The notes below the pieces were generated by a model. It was not told where the DNA came from. It made no database searches and worked only from the letters and a program-made list of their open reading frames with translations. A stretch of DNA of 64,000 nt, taken from contig VYZB01000290.1 of assembly GCA_013397455.1 (NCBI GenBank), positions 124,001-188,000 on the forward strand, in the 5' to 3' direction. The position numbers were made by a program, and so were the translations under genes. This stretch comes from Crotophaga sulcirostris. Lineage: Eukaryota; Chordata; Aves; Cuculiformes; Crotophagidae. Below are positions 11,701 to 26,800 of the stretch, piece after piece. Position 1 is the stretch's first letter, and each line of letters opens with the position of its first letter.

Positions 11701-13964
11701 ATGCATTTACATTTGGCTAAGTACATACAGGATTTCATCCTACAAGCAGTGATGGATACAATTAACTTCACTTATATAGAGGCCCATACACTTCAATGAC
11801 CTACTAATGTATTAAATTGATGCTCAGTCCCTTGTATTTTGCTTCGGTATCTCACCCGTCCCAAGGCGACACTATAAAGAACAATCGTGAGGAAGACCTC
11901 TGCATGGAGAAACAGCACAATTTCATGGTGTATACACAGCTTGTGTATAAATTTTTCAGACTATTTTTAGGGTTTGAAACTTTAAATTTCAGATTTGTTT
12001 ACTTTTCCCCTATCTATTCCTCTTTATCTCCACCACTCCTCCTGCAACATGGTAAATTAATCAAAAAAAACCCGATCAACAATTTAAAAAAATACTCCTT
12101 TTCTGTTCAGTGTCTGGCAACAGCATATAGGTTACTTGGGGTTATTCATCACTTACTGAATAATTTCTGCAGGCACTCCAGGAATTACAGAATTGTGTTT
12201 AAGGACAAATAGCAAATCTAATACTGGTATTTGAGATAGGCTACTGACTTTAGACCAGACACAGATGTCGCATGATGTTATGTCAGTTCCCTGATCTGAA
12301 AAGTATAATTCTTAGTGCCTCACATGTGTAAGGACATTTACTTCTTCAGGCTTCATTACCCAAAGACACTTTCCTACAGCTACATGTTTAAGCATTCACT
12401 GGACAATTGCGAGAAGCTGAGCAAAAAGCTTCCCCCTTTCCACCCAGCTGTGTAAAGGCTTCTCACAATAATTTGTTCTCAGAAATGCAAGACCTATTTA
12501 TTCCCAGATTTCCAACCCCAGAAATCTGAAGAAAGAGACAGCAGGCCTGTATTCTACCTACCCACTGCATTAGTACGCAGAACAGGAAAATTAATTTGCA
12601 AGTATACTGCACACGTACTTCACTCATCCACTTGTACCCATTGCAGCACTAAAGGATTGAACTCTGTTTCTATCAGTTTATTGTCTTAATGTTCACTATT
12701 AGAATAAATATTCCTGCTAGCCAAGTAATTTTGTAGAGTCTCCCATTAAGACAAGCCTTATAGGTCCAAATGAAATCAGTGTTCTGCATTTAAGAGATTT
12801 TTCCACCCCTAGCTTTCAGTTTTCACCTGAAAGAGTAACAACAAACCCAAAGTTAGCCAAACAATTTCACTGTCAGTAGTAGAAGTGGATGCCAAAAAGA
12901 GGGAAGGAACAGGATAGTGAAAGGAGAGTAGACAGAAGAATGCAAGTGTCTCCCATTTTAAAGCCTGTCCCAGATCATGTAAAGCTGGCAGCGCATTTGG
13001 TTAATCCCTCTAGTGCTTCAGTGGAAAATCACAGCAGGCAGCTGGATACAACATCCAAGGCTGCCCTTTCTTGTGTTTTTTCCATTTCTGGCAGCATACT
13101 GTCATACATGCAGCGCTTGTCCATTTCCACGGGCTGAGGCTGCATATTCAATTGAACTAAAACAGTTAAAGGAAAAAGCAAAAGCAAAGTTTAAAAGGGC
13201 AATGAATAGTCAGGGCTCTTGGAATTCTGCAGGTGTAGGACTCCCAATCCTTGCTAGCTAACTCTGCTGCAGAAATCACTGCAATCACTTACAGAGTTTT
13301 CATAGTTGCCTACTTCCACCTGACCGGCATCAAGATCTCAAAAGCTTCATTATGCTTTTATCAAAGATTAAAGAAAGCGATTTGCGCAACCTGGTCTCTG
13401 ACCTTGCATTTTAAATGTTGAAGGGGAAAAGAAGAGCAATTATCATTCCGGAAAAAGCAGCAGTGTAGTATAAGTACCAGTAATGTAGACCCACAATGCA
13501 GTCTTGAGGATGTATTTGTATGGATAAAGCGCAATTTCCTTTTTCTGTGTCTGGTATGTTTTTTCTCCAAGAAACATCAAAACTTTACAAATGTCAGCTC
13601 AGTTAGAACCCTCTTTTTTTCATATGATAGAGATCTGAGGTGCTTATAGATGTAATGCGGTATCTTTTAAGGAACTCATATGAGGGTAAAACTGTACAGA
13701 TTCATAAATTTTGTCTACTATGATGCAGACTCTACATTATTGTTATTTTTTAAAAATAATTTCATCTAGTGGTTTCTACTGAGAGTACATGTGAGCTTGG
13801 TATAGTTAAAATACTTAAAAATATAAAACAAATCTCTGCTCCAAAGAGCTCTCATTCTCAATTTAAAAAAATGGACAAAAAGTGGAAAAGGACATAGGAT
13901 TATTCCATTTTACACAGAATGAATGAAAGCCATAACTCTACTGTCAGTAGAACTAGATCATAAA
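8791..13964. other. Non-coding stretch up to an assembly gap
   Basis: AT-rich sequence with many short open frames on both strands, none with convincing splice sites, family motifs or coding-like composition. No CR1, LTR or DNA-transposon ends recognised. Confidence 0.55.
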
Positions 13965-14010
13965 NNNNNNNNNNNNNNNNNNNNNNNNNNNNNNNNNNNN
14001 NNNNNNNNNN
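13965..14010. other. Assembly gap (46 N)
   Basis: A run of 46 undetermined bases. Flanks on both sides are ordinary AT-rich sequence. Confidence 1.
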
Positions 14011-17000
14011 AAACAAAAACAGGATTAGGCACAATCAGTTTTTTCTCGAACTAGCCCCAGATGTGATACAGAGTTACACTGGCTGTGGAAGGACAAGCAA
14101 AGTTTGATGTAACACAAAGATTCACCTGAACACCACTTAAGATGAATGAGTGCCTTCCATGTTCTGTTTCAGATGCTTTTCCACACAGCCATAAGATTCC
14201 CTTAATCCTTGTGCTTGTATTTTGTATTTCCTAAAGTCATGGAAAACAAAAGTATTCTGATGATGCTGAAGTAACGGCTTATTCTGTCTTAAGAAAAAAA
14301 TGGTAATTTTTTTAGTGCTACAGTTACAATTAAGGAGAATAAAGCAGCAAGTTTCGTAGACATGGACAGAATAAAGTTTTGTACTCTGCTTTGGTGTTTG
14401 TACAACAAAGGAAAGAAGCCCCAGGATGTCTTTTATATTGTAAAAATGACTTTGGAGTTACTTACTCTGACTTACACATAAGTATATTTGACAGGAAAAT
14501 AAAAACAATTAAAAAAGCATACTTCGAGTTTTGAAGTGCTTATTATAAATATTCATCAGGTTTTTCAAGTGTTTGCATAAATGATGAAATCAACTCAGAT
14601 TAAAAGTAAAGTGTTTTAACAGCCTCTTGGTCAACTGCAATATTCACAGCCAACAGAGGCATAAACCAAACAGGCTCAGCAAAGAAAACACATTCTGCTC
14701 TTTCTGCCCAAAGCTGTTGGGTGAACATGTTTCTAAAAACTTAAAACCTCATTTTCAAAAGTTAGAAGAAAGACAAGTAATAGTTTTATTTACACAATGT
14801 TTATCTGCCAGTGGCATTTTAGGAGTTTCCTACAAAATAACACACATATTAAAGAGGCAAAAATAGAGACAAAAATTGCACATGATTAAAAACAGAAAGC
14901 CCCTTAAAAACATTCTATGACTACACAATGCTGAAGGACTAAAAAAGGTTTCAAAACCTCTTAAATTCCATGGTTGTTCTTAGATCAAAAAACAGGACTC
15001 CAAAACACAAGATGTTACTGCACTCATCATGCTTCTAAATTGACTTAACACCAAGACACCTTTTCATCCTGCTGGCACTAACAGTTCCTCCTTCGCTTGC
15101 AAATGAAAAAGAAATAACTAAGAATTCCTACCCACTGAAAGCTGAGAAATGTGGTTCTTCATTAGTGGAAGAGCTGCCAGTTCTAATTCAAAGGTCCTAT
15201 TTTCTTGGTCAATGCTGATCATACCTTCTAAGTGACAATGAATCGATTGGTTTGCAAGAAGTTAGCTTTTACTATACTTCACTGTTGCTAGTTCTTCAGA
15301 GACAATTCTGTTACACATAAATTTTTACACAGGCTCCACCCAGGACACTGATACCTAGTCTTACCTGCTTCACTTGGAAGCACATCCCTTTATTTTTTGG
15401 CCAGCTCCCTTAACAATGAACTGTAGACCAACTCTGACAACAGGTTGTAAAAAGTGTACTCTGGAGCTTCTTTTTATCTGCACAATCAACAGAATTTTTA
15501 GTTAAATTACAAATACAAAATCGATACTTTCATTTACGTACACCATAAAGAGCAGGACTGTAGAAGGTACAAGTTCAGTGTAATCAGTGTTTTAAGAAGC
15601 AACAGAAGAGAAAAACATAGCTTGCCACTACATCCTCTTTTCTAACAGTTACTCAAGAGAAAAAAAATTACTTCCTTTACTTGTAAATGTACGGCATAAT
15701 AAGAATAAATTTCATAAAATTTAATAAAATTACTTTGATGTAATTTAATTTTCAATTAAGATCCACACTATTGATACAGTTGGAAATAAAATCTAGGACA
15801 AGTCAGCATCTAGTTAAGTGAACAAATACCTTTTCATGTAAAAATGTTCTGCTTGTAGTGTATATGAAGTTATAATCCTCTACACTTGAACAACATGTCC
15901 AATTTGAAGACAACATTCACTATGTTTTTTTAAGAAAAACCTGTCATAATCATTGGTCTTTAAAGACCCACTGCATCTCCTTCATCTTGGAATATTTTCA
16001 CTTCTGAATAAGCACTGCAGTCCTTGGAGCTATATATCTAGTGGGCATTTTTTATCGGGTAAAAGGGAAACCAACCCTTTGCCTGAAACCTCAAGGTTTG
16101 TTTAAAAAAAAAAAGATATAAAGGATCATTCTTACTTCACACTTCAAGAGCAATTAAAAGCCCATGGATTAGCTGATATATTAGCTCTAGGTAGAAAACA
16201 ACAATATTTTACTCAAAAATAACCCTGGATAGTTGCCTTGAATAATCCAAGGCCTGTAGAGCACTATCTTTCCTACATTTGCAAAGCAACTTCATTTGTT
16301 TTAACTATGGAAAGAAAAACGAATTTCACACTTAAGTCCAAGCAAAATGTGCAAAAATGCACCTACTTCGTAAACTGGAAAAATCTTTCCATATATGGTG
16401 GGTTTTGCCTGTCTTCATTGTGTTTTCAATCTACAGACATCACATCACCAGAATGGAGAATTTTTGCAATTAAAATAATTTTTCTGAAGTTAGAAAAAGA
16501 AAAGTTATTTAAACCAGAACAGAGGTTGAAAATGAAATATGGTATTTGCTCCAGTACTTGCTGACTCCCACAAAGATCTCTATGCAGTCAAGATGTTTTC
16601 TAAATATCTGTTAAAAAACAGGGATACAGATAAAGAGAGGAAGAGCAAGATGGAATCGAGTCATATGGGATGCCAGATCCACACTATCGAAAACCAAGAA
16701 TGAACTGGCTATTCTTATCTACTCCTATTCCATACTGAAAATGTATGGATTTAAAAGGTTCTGTACTGAAAGAGGAGCAAATCTTGTGTACTTTGCAAAA
16801 AAAACCAGAACAAATCCTCAACCCACTTTCATCAGGTTGCTGTCATGGTCCCATACTTTGCAACTCTCCCAGCAGAGCCAGGGCATCTGACCACTTCCCA
16901 ATCAGCATCTTGACAGAAGCCTATGACAGGAATTGGAATTTCCATTCCCAGTAAAGGGATAGACAGGCTGTTGCTGTAAGTAACTGAAATGTAATAAACT

Positions 17001-17771
17001 TACAATATATATTTTTCCTCCTCTTTCCGTCTCTAATGTCTCTATCTATTCATGAAAGAACCACAGTGGATTTAAAACCAGGATAGTTCATCCACCAGAC
17101 AATGGCATCATCCATAGATCAATTTTTCAGAAGACTAAACCAGATTTCATTATGAACAGGGAAAAATTTTATGGTTATTTTTTTTAGAACTGTCAGCTGC
17201 ATACGTGCCACTGAAAATAAGGTCTTTTTTCACTACTGTAGCCTTTAAAATGTAATGAGCCTACTCATACGGAGACTACTTTTTGATAAGAACTTTGAAA
17301 TGAAGGCATCCATTGTGTGTGATAAATTACACGCATGTATACATACCCTGTTTGGAGGACATTTGGGGTACAAAAGCCCAAAACAGCATTAAAGGGAGGG
17401 GAGAAGAAAGGATATTATTCCTAGAGTACAATCCACATTTCATTCAACAGAATGGAAATCTTCACTTTGATTTGAAGAGATACTGCGTTCTACTCAAACG
17501 GAGCTAGAGGTTCCAATTTTAAGCATAAGATTTGGAAAACTTCTCCAGAAAATCTACTGTACAGTCATGTCACAGTTGGCCACTTTTGAATTTATCTTGC
17601 ATTTCAAGACTTGTTTCAATTGCATATACAACATACATGAGAAATTTTTATTGATTTAAATTTTGAGTACAATTCCTTTTTACATACAATTTTACAATGA
17701 ATAGTGCAAACAGTCCTTCAAGCATGCATTCATAGCTTTCTTTCACTAGGATCAATATTATGTACTTTTAA
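14011..17771. other. Non-coding stretch
   Basis: AT-rich, no gene, RNA gene or transposon recognised. An A run lies near 16108-16118. Confidence 0.55.
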
Positions 17772-17960
17772 GTGGTGGAACACTGGCAAAGTTGCCCAGA
17801 GAGGTGATAGAAGCCCCATCCCTGGAAACATCCAAAGTCAGGTTGGATGGGGCTCTAAGCAACCTGATCTAGTTGAAGATTTCCCTGCGCATTGCAGGGG
17901 GGTTGGATTAGATGACCTTTAAAGGCCCTTTCATACCCAAACCATTCTATGATTCTATGA
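17772..17960 (+). mobile_element. CR1 3'-end fragment with ATTCTATG tail
   Basis: About 190 bases reading as the 3' end of CR1: GTGGTGGAACACTGGCAAAG, GTTGCCCAGAGAGGTG, CCCCATCCCTGGAA, GGTTGGATGGGGCTCTAAGC, GGGGGGTTGGATTAGATGAC, then the tail CCATTCTATGATTCTATGA. The tail repeat at the right end marks the plus orientation. It is 5'-truncated and moderately diverged, of the common avian subfamily that ends in ATTCTATG. Confidence 0.95.
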
Positions 17961-19220
17961 ATGAATGAGGTATTGCACTATATACTTGAATATTTGACCA
18001 ATATTCTTAATGTGGTAATTGCAGGAATCCATCAACTTTATAGTTGCTAAATTTTAAAATGCACACATTTGAGTACCTGCTTCTGTAAAACTGCATATAT
18101 GCAGGTTCCAGATTTTAGAAATGAGGCCAAAATGTGCTCCACATTGTAATTCAATGACAGCCATCAAACAGTCAGAGACAATTACAAATGATTCCCTCTT
18201 TCTGACTTCCCCTTGCAATCTACAATACTACAGATAGTACAGATTAATCTGAAAGTTTCTGGCACACTGAATTATGAGGCTCCAAGAGAACATGATATTC
18301 AATAAGACAGATGATTGGTGTGATAAGAAATGATGGATATTGCAGTGTAACTGACTCTGCTCTCCTTGGCACTTGTATACATGAATTTACACCACCATAA
18401 AAACTATTGCAAAACATACAGCAGGCAATTCCTTCATAAGCAAGCAAAAATAGTTTATCTATTCTCTAAAAGAAGAGGAAATACTATAAGCCAAGGAGTG
18501 GACAGAAATCAGGATGCCCCAAAGCCTTCCTGGAGTCCTACCAAAGAATCTTTGGTTTGGGGAAATTGGCCTTGCATAGCCAACTTTTTCCAGTCCCTCT
18601 GGATTTGAATGAGAAACTTTAAAACTTTAAAGTGCTTTCCTTTTTAAAAAAGGGTGTTGGACTGAAACCTTAACCATAAAGATCAACTTGTCTTTCTTTT
18701 AAATCAACAATTGTACCCACTTAAGAGGCACCAAAGGGGCACTGTGGCTTTTTTATAAAGATTAAAAAAGAGAAGTGGAGAAAGAAACATATCCCCTTAT
18801 TTTCTTCAAATTGCTAGTACTTCAGGAGCTTCCGAGGCACTGGACTGTTTTATTAAAATTGCCTCTTGGTAGCATTATAGTGTTGCCAAAAAGTACTGCT
18901 TGTTGCAGTGATTAAAAATTTATTCTTTTTCTTAGGAAAGCTTTGAATTGTTTAGTCTGTTCCCCGAAACAGTAGCAAGCAAGCAAAGGGCATGTTTTTA
19001 AAAAATAAATTAAGACAAATAAAAGACTTAGCACAATAGAATTGAATCCCTGTCTTCTTGCGGTAAATATATCTAATATCACATGCCTATTCAGAGTGGG
19101 AAGAAGGGATTTCCCCCCAGTAACCTCTGTGAGAGCAAGAGAGAAGAAAATACAATTGTTCCCCATCACATTGCGTGGGTTACTAAGCCGTGATGCCAGC
19201 CACATGCTGATTATCTCTCG

Positions 19221-19300
19221 TGTTACATAAAGTGCTCTCCTGCAGTGCCAATTGCCTGCCGTGTTGTCTGTATCCTGTTACATAAAATGTTATCCTGTAC
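19221..19300. repeat. Diverged direct repeat, about 55-base spacing
   Basis: The motif TGTTACATAAARTG, followed within a few bases by a match to YTMTCCTG, occurs twice about 55 bases apart. It may be an old local duplication; no known family recognised. Confidence 0.4.
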
Positions 19301-20822
19301 CACCATGTGCTGCGCCAAAGCACTATTCTTTGCTACCACGCTCCCCGTCTTCAGAGCTCAAACGCCCTTTGTTTCCATGCCTGCTTCTGCCCACATCTTA
19401 AAAGCCACCTAAAGATTAAAGCAAAACAAGAATACTTCTCAATAAACAGTGATTTTGCAGTTACGCTGTAAAACAAGAAAGAACACAAAATAATTTTTGC
19501 TCAGGGATCCTGGAGGATGTGAGAGTTTTATACGACAAGATCCTGCTAAAGGGTGAGTCGCTGCATGGTATTCTGCAACTCAGGCGTTGCACCTACACAC
19601 TTCTATCATTTAAGGGTCATTCTGAAGACAGTGTTTTATCTGTCTCAACATTTTTCTAAGACAGTCGTGAGATCAACTGTACTTTGTAAGATGAAAGCAG
19701 CCTTGGAGTAAAATGCACTGAGAATAGCTGTCTCTCATGATGTGTTGCAATAACACGTTGTCAAAGGGCTCCGTTGCTCCAGCAATCTGTAAACATGCTG
19801 TATCATCAAAACAGTGCAGGAGCGATGATGTGTTACTGGAAAGATGGCAGCGGCATTGGAGAGGCACATCTAGAAGCAGAGTTCACCTGACTATAGGCTG
19901 ACAGCCAATTCACACAGTACACTGTAACAGAAACTGCTCTTTTGGGTGGCCCAGTGGGAATGAAACTGCTAAATCAGCTTCCCTGGCACTACTGTTTCTG
20001 GCAACTGAAAATGGCAAGTCTTACATGTACAAATATAAAAGTTAGGCAAAGGGTTTCCCAGTTGAGGAGAGACAAAACAGAAACTGAATTATCAAATTTT
20101 TCTGAGGCCACGGGAAATAGAATCTCATCTCCTAGGGCGCATGGCCTTTTCTACAACAGTGCTTTGTAAAGACGGATTGACAGCCAGCAATACTATATAT
20201 TTTCTCTTGAAACATTGTATGAAGTTAAGAGGTATATTTGTATAAATCTTTCAATTTGTTATTTTCAGTGTTTTTTAAATATTTCTCAGATCTCAAATAA
20301 CCCTCTTGTGGCTGGTAATGTGTTCATGAAATATCAATGCTGTTCATCTTTAGGAGCAAAAAAAATCCCCCAAACAAGAGCAAAAATAGCTCTGCCTAGT
20401 CAGTCTCACTTACAGAAGATCCAAGATTAACTACAGGGATGAGATTCCAGCCACGCTGAATCAAACAGCCTCACTCCGAGTCACATGAGGAAAGCTGGGG
20501 AAGGAAGATGCATTACTTCATTTAAATGAGTACCTCTTGAGATTTTACTACAAAGACATGGGGCAAAGTCCTAATGTCAGACATAAAGCATGCAAATAGG
20601 TTTGTATCAGTTTTCCCTGCAGTTCTACATCACACCTCATACTACAGGAGGTGAACACCAAAACCAAGCAAACAAAAATACAGCCCAATACAAGCTTGCC
20701 ACACTATTAGTCTTGGAAATTGCTACTGGTGGACTCTGTTTTTGTGAAAACATGAACAGTGTCTTGCAAAACTTGCCTTATACAGAACGTTTACAAGAAA
20801 ATAATGGCAAGGCTCTGTCTGA

Positions 20823-20865
20823 AAAGGTTCAAAAAGATTCAAAAAGGTTAAGATTCAAAAAGCAT
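20823..20865. repeat. Short imperfect tandem repeat
   Basis: Three imperfect copies of a unit close to AGATTCAAAAAG follow one another. Probably replication slippage in an A-rich stretch. Confidence 0.55.
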
Positions 20866-23800
20866 TAAGAAAATCCCAAACTCTGTCACAAATCTTTTAG
20901 CTTATACAGAGGAACCAACAGAGAAACATATTATTGCCTTCATCCAAAACCCAAAGCAGAAACTTTCCATTTGCTACTGCTACCTTTGAATTGGGACAAA
21001 ATTGCTGAATTTTTGTGCTACAATGATCCTCTCCTAGAATCATGCGAAGAAATACAGTGGCTTTGAAAACAGTTTAATACGAAAAAAAAGAAAAAGGAAA
21101 ATAATAAATCAACACTAGATAGTAGCCTCATGGTGCATAAACACTATGGAAGTGATTGGTTTTTTTAAGTTAAAGTACTGCAATCATTGTGTCTTTTCTA
21201 GATAAGCTTTCTGCTGTAATGCTCCTTTTCTTGGACTGTATATTGTGTCACGTTGCACCATACATTCCTTATCCCTCTCTATTGCATCCCTAGGGTCAAA
21301 GGTAGAAGACAGAAAAAATTCCTGGAATAATATCCCCAATAAATTACTACTAACTATTATAATTCAACATGGGCATATAAACGGCACTTTAAAGAAAATT
21401 GAATTTGTTGAAAATTAAAGCAAACCCGGTGTTACTTTGAACAAGAGGCTCACTGATTGTTTTCAGATTTCCATTATAAAATAGGCTTTTTTGTTTTATG
21501 TGTTATATACCCTCTGAGGAAAGGAACTGTGCCTCAAAACATATGGGTGTTCAGAATCTTTATTTTTAAATACAATGCTCCATACTCATAAAACTCTGCT
21601 TGGAAGTCAAGGAATTTATAACAAGATACATAACAGAAAACCTGAAAGAAGGCTAAAGATGAAGAAAAACAGAGCTTGTACTCGCTAATTAAAATAAATA
21701 AGAAGTGAGCATAGAAGTGAAAGTGACCTTAATTGGGGGATAAATATCTGTGGTTTAATTTAGTGTAATCTTCTCACTATCTGTGGGTGTATGGGCACTG
21801 AAATACGCAGGAAGACAGACTAATAAACAGACATTTATTTTGTGAAGCAGGCATATTGTTTTCAGTCTACTGCACAGTGCTTTCGTTTTATTGCTGTAAT
21901 ACATTACACTGAGAGCATGAAGAAGGAACTCCACTATCTGCATTTTAAGGAATTTTTTCATGCACAACTTTTCTTCTAAAACACAAACTTTATTTAAACT
22001 AAGTGCTATATAGACTGGCATGTCGTTAAATATTTTCTTTTAGTATAAGCCATGACTGACTGTTCCTCACTAAGATTCAGAATGTTTTAGGTGTGTTTCA
22101 TCCTTGTGTATGCAACCACCTGCGAAATGTGCTTATAATTCACTAATGCACACCCAGGAGAAGCTTTTTACTATTAGGGGAATGGCTCATTAATTTTTCA
22201 AAACAATGTAAACACTCATTTTTGGTTGGGTTTATACAATATATCCTTTTATTACAGAAAGTTATTTCCAGTGAGGGGTAACAGCATGGAAAGGTGAAGG
22301 TTATCATTGTTTTTTATGTAGGTTGTCCAAAACCTTGGGTTTTTCTGTTACCAAATGGACTTATTTTCCCCTCTCTCTGCATTTAGCTGCAGAAGATTTA
22401 CTACTTACCTATAGCTGTATGCTGCATTCACCCTTTCATTAAAAGCAGAGATTGATATTCCAAAAGGACCATGGAGTTGTAGCTTAAAAGGAAAACTTAA
22501 CCAGACAAGCAGCAGCAATTAAAAATATCGTCCCTTACAAACATGGGACACTTCCTGCCCCACTCCATGCATGAGAATGGGATAGGTAGTAGAGCAGGAA
22601 TATCTTAATTCAACCCATCAGGATTTCTCTCACATACACAAACTTCATCTGATGGAGACACGAAACCTCTACCTGCACAACCAAGGTGAAACTTGCTGTG
22701 ATTTTTCTAAAAAGACAGCCAGCCTCAGTGCAGTTTTGAATAGTCAAATTCCACGTGCAGAATGTGACCATTTACATTTGCAAATATTTTCGGATATTTC
22801 AGATCTGCCAGTTCCCTCCCAATGATCCCCCTAGGCCTAGCAACCACCATCTTTCTTGCAGGCCTAAGAGAGTGGTAGAAAAAAAGATCTCGGAAACACT
22901 TCACTTCAAGGATATTCACATGGCACAAAGTGACCAGTGAGCCATAGTCTGCTTGCATGCACAAACAGTCAGTTTGTCCATGCAAAGTTGCACAGTTAAA
23001 CTGCATGAACAGTTTTATGAACAATCCTGGACTTCACAAGTTTTGGAAGTTGGGCTCTGCAACTATAAAATTATACACTTGATATACATTAGTAAGTACA
23101 GTAAATAGAGTATAATTAGAACAGAATACAATGTACTGTTTTTCACTGCTTTTTATTCTTACTTCCCTAGAGCTATAAAATGAGATTCTAATGAGCTTTG
23201 GGTAGTCACATAAATAGAAAACCTAACATTGTAATGCCTGATAGTGATCTAAACTGCTTAGATATGTTTTGTATTATACCACAAAACAGTGGTTTGTTCA
23301 TGGAATGGAACAAAATTTCATGTGTTACTCATACTTTGGCCCTAGGCACGCATGTGTTGAAACCATAATCCCCAATGTATTTCAGAATATGTTTAGACAA
23401 CCTAAGTTGCTCTGTGAAAATGACCCAAAAGGAAAACCCCCTATCCATTAAAAACACAAATTACTAAGACCTCAATGTTTAAGTGTAGCCTACAGCACAC
23501 ATAAAGAAAAATTTCCAATACACTGCTTGTTTTCCCAGTTAAGAAGAAAAAGGAAGAAGATGAGAAGGATGCATTCAGAAACCATATAGGAAAGCTGTAA
23601 ACTAGCTGTATATGGATAAACAATATACCATTCTGTCCAACAGAAACAAAATATTCTATGCCACAACAGGAAAGCTCCCTACTAAAACTTCTTCTAACAT
23701 GTCTATACAGATATACTCTGACTTCATATGGATGGGTTCTCCCCTAAGATTTGCAACGGCCATTTTCTTTTCCTCTTGTGGGGAGAATAACATGCAAAGC

Positions 23801-26800
23801 CAATGAAGAGTACTGACAACAGCAGAAAGTATTTTCCCCAGCTCTAGAAGCTCCTTACAGATATGAGGCAGACGTTTGTATGAGAAGTGTAAGTGGCATT
23901 ACCCGCACAACATGTTTATGAGGCAGATGGATAAACAGGCAGGTAGACAGACAGATTGACAGACCGATAAGATTGGTGTACAGAGACTAAGTGAATTATC
24001 AAGAGCCAAACAAGGAATTTGCTGTAGTCGAAAAAAAGGATCCAGATCCCCCAAGTTCTTGTCCACTGTTTCAAATACAAGGTCATCTTTAAAAAGTGAA
24101 ACTTCTTTATCAGCTAACAACTAATATATTTATTCTACTTCTAGTTGCTTATTATTTTATCTGCAGAAGCTGAAGCCTCAGTAGATTACTTTTACAGTCC
24201 GTTAAGTGCCTATTTTATGCAGACGGACAAGAACTGGAACTTAAAAACAAACAACAAACAGATTTGAGAAGGTTTAGACACAGAAGTCCACCTCAGTATT
24301 TCTTCAAAAATAGCTTTTAATGCATTACTTTCCTGTCCCAAACTGGGAACCCAAACAAAACAGATTCCAATTGACATTATGCATTTGGATTAATATTTTT
24401 TGCTTTTACTTCTTCAGAGTAAATCAAGGAATAAGCAGCATATTTGCTGTTTATATGAGTATTGCTATATAGGCAGAAAATACTTAACATTGGATTTGAA
24501 ACTAACAGGGATAAAAAAGTCACCTGCTCATCATAAAAAATCTACTGTAAGATGGTATACTGCACATTAAAAATAAGCAGAAAGTTACAGGGATTAACTC
24601 GACTGTATTTTTACAACAGAAAAACAAAAACAAAAAAGTGAACGCATTCCCTTAAATCAAAAAATCCCTCTTGGGAAGGCCTGCATTTTAGCTTACATGG
24701 AGCACCTTTTTACACGACATTGGCTGTGAAAGGGATTTTCAGCTGCTCTTTAGTGGAATTCATGCTAGTTTTAAGGCCTTTTGCATAGCTAGAGGAGTGT
24801 AAGGAGCCTTGATGTAAATGAAAATCTGTTCTTTAATGTGAACACTCCTCAAAGTAATAAAGATTTTATTATTTTAAAGTTATGTACACCCACTGTGCAA
24901 TATCAAATATGCATGTTGTAAACACAGTGGACCAAGTTCAGACATGATGTAAGCACGTGTAACTTGACTGACATCAAAGGGACCACTTGTGAAACAGAAT
25001 ACTACTTAGCATGGCTATGGGCTGCAGGATCCATGCTAAGCAGTCATGTTATTTTAAATAGATTTTTTTTGAGCAGTATATTGTTACGCAACATCAGAAA
25101 TTAAAGTAGAACTGGGCTGTCAGTAACCTATGGGATTGAGTATGAAAAGAATTGTTTGTGACTTCATGAAAGACAAAAAACATTTCAAGTAGCCTGAAAA
25201 GAGCAAGAATGGCCACCATCGCTTTAAACAAGAAAAGTCTAATAGTTCGCATACAGTGGTGCTGTGTAGTAGAAAATCAATTGTTGTGTAAGCAATGTAT
25301 GGAGAAAAGTGAAAAGACAAAGGACAAGGAGCACGATTCCACAGTCTTGGAAGATAGGACCATGATCAGGAAAATGACAACAAAGACCAGCCAGGAAACT
25401 GGCACATGCATTAATAGAAAGCATGAGACAAGCAGTAGATGGCACTGATCTTGTGTATTGTTTTACAGACCAGCGTTCACTCCTAAACTTTTCAATTTGC
25501 ATCTACTGCACTGCCTGGCTGTATTCTTACCAATCGAGGTGCTTTTGGAAAATAAAAAATGAAGTTGTAGCTTGTAACATGGCAGAGACTCATTAACTTT
25601 CTCTTTTTATTTTTTTTATATAAAAACCTAGGGTATAAGATGATTCACAGCCATGAAGACGTTTCATCATGGATTATCAGTCTGCAGGCTAACGAGCTTG
25701 CAATCAAGTGAAAACTAAACTCAGCAGAGGAACCACAGGTAAGCAATGCTCTTTAAAATAAAAAGACATTCAATTATGGAACCAAAAAAAGATGGTCAAA
25801 GAGAAAAGGACTTTCTGAAATAAATACATAGAACAGAGCTTCTGATTTTCTATGCAGATAAACCTCAATCCCAGGTACTGCCTTTTCAGCAGTAGTGGCA
25901 AAGGAAGGCTTCACCAGGCAAAACTACTGCAGTATTTGGGAAAAGGTTATTCTGACTTACAGGACAAACGCACATGGACTTTTTCTGGTGGAAGCTGAAC
26001 AAATTACTGCATCCTTTCAAAATCACATCAAAATCACTGCTTTGCTCAGAAAAACTTCAGAGGCATTTTATTTTCTAAATTTACAAGTCGCAAAAATAGT
26101 CAAATTTCATGAAACTACAGGATTTTTTTCTTTCAGCAAGGACGGAAATGTTGCAAGTGTTTTCATAACATGAGCAAGTGGCTGACTTACTGTTCCTTTT
26201 CTGTCAAAAGATATGGTGACAGGAGTAATCTGAGACCTGGGCAAGAATGTGTCAAAGCAGCATTTGCAGCCGTTTTCCAACCCAGTTTGAAAAAAATCAC
26301 CTAAGATGGCTCCCCAATTTAATATCAGATATGAATCTCAAAGTAATGTGAAAAAGAACCACTAATAAATACCCATGCCAATATAAAAGCTATTTTTGAT
26401 ATGCCAAACATATTCATACATTAGAACAGCCCTAAATGGTCACTCTACACTGGAATATATTCAGAGAGAGGACAACTCCCAAAAGTGTCAAATACCAATT
26501 CATTTTTAAATTCCATTTATTGGCCTCAAGAGGAATTCAGCTGATGTAGTATTTGAATTTTGTCCAGAGTACAGCTCTTCTTGTTCGAACACTCATTTGG
26601 TCCTCCTCATGCTTTGATGATATCCTGAAGTTTGTACAACTTGCTTGCTTAACTGATATTTTTGCTCAGTCAAGGACTGCAAGGCATACAATGTACAAAG
26701 GAGTAACGAAACCACACTTCTAAACACTGATTCTGGGGACTATGCAAATAAACGAAGATAGTTTTGACATGCTTCGTGCTTTGGGAGTGTGCCAGAGAAC

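Noticed and set aside
22725..23024. Minus-strand open frame of 99 codons ending in a fairly polar, protein-like stretch
   Set aside because: No splice borders, homology or initiation context to support it.
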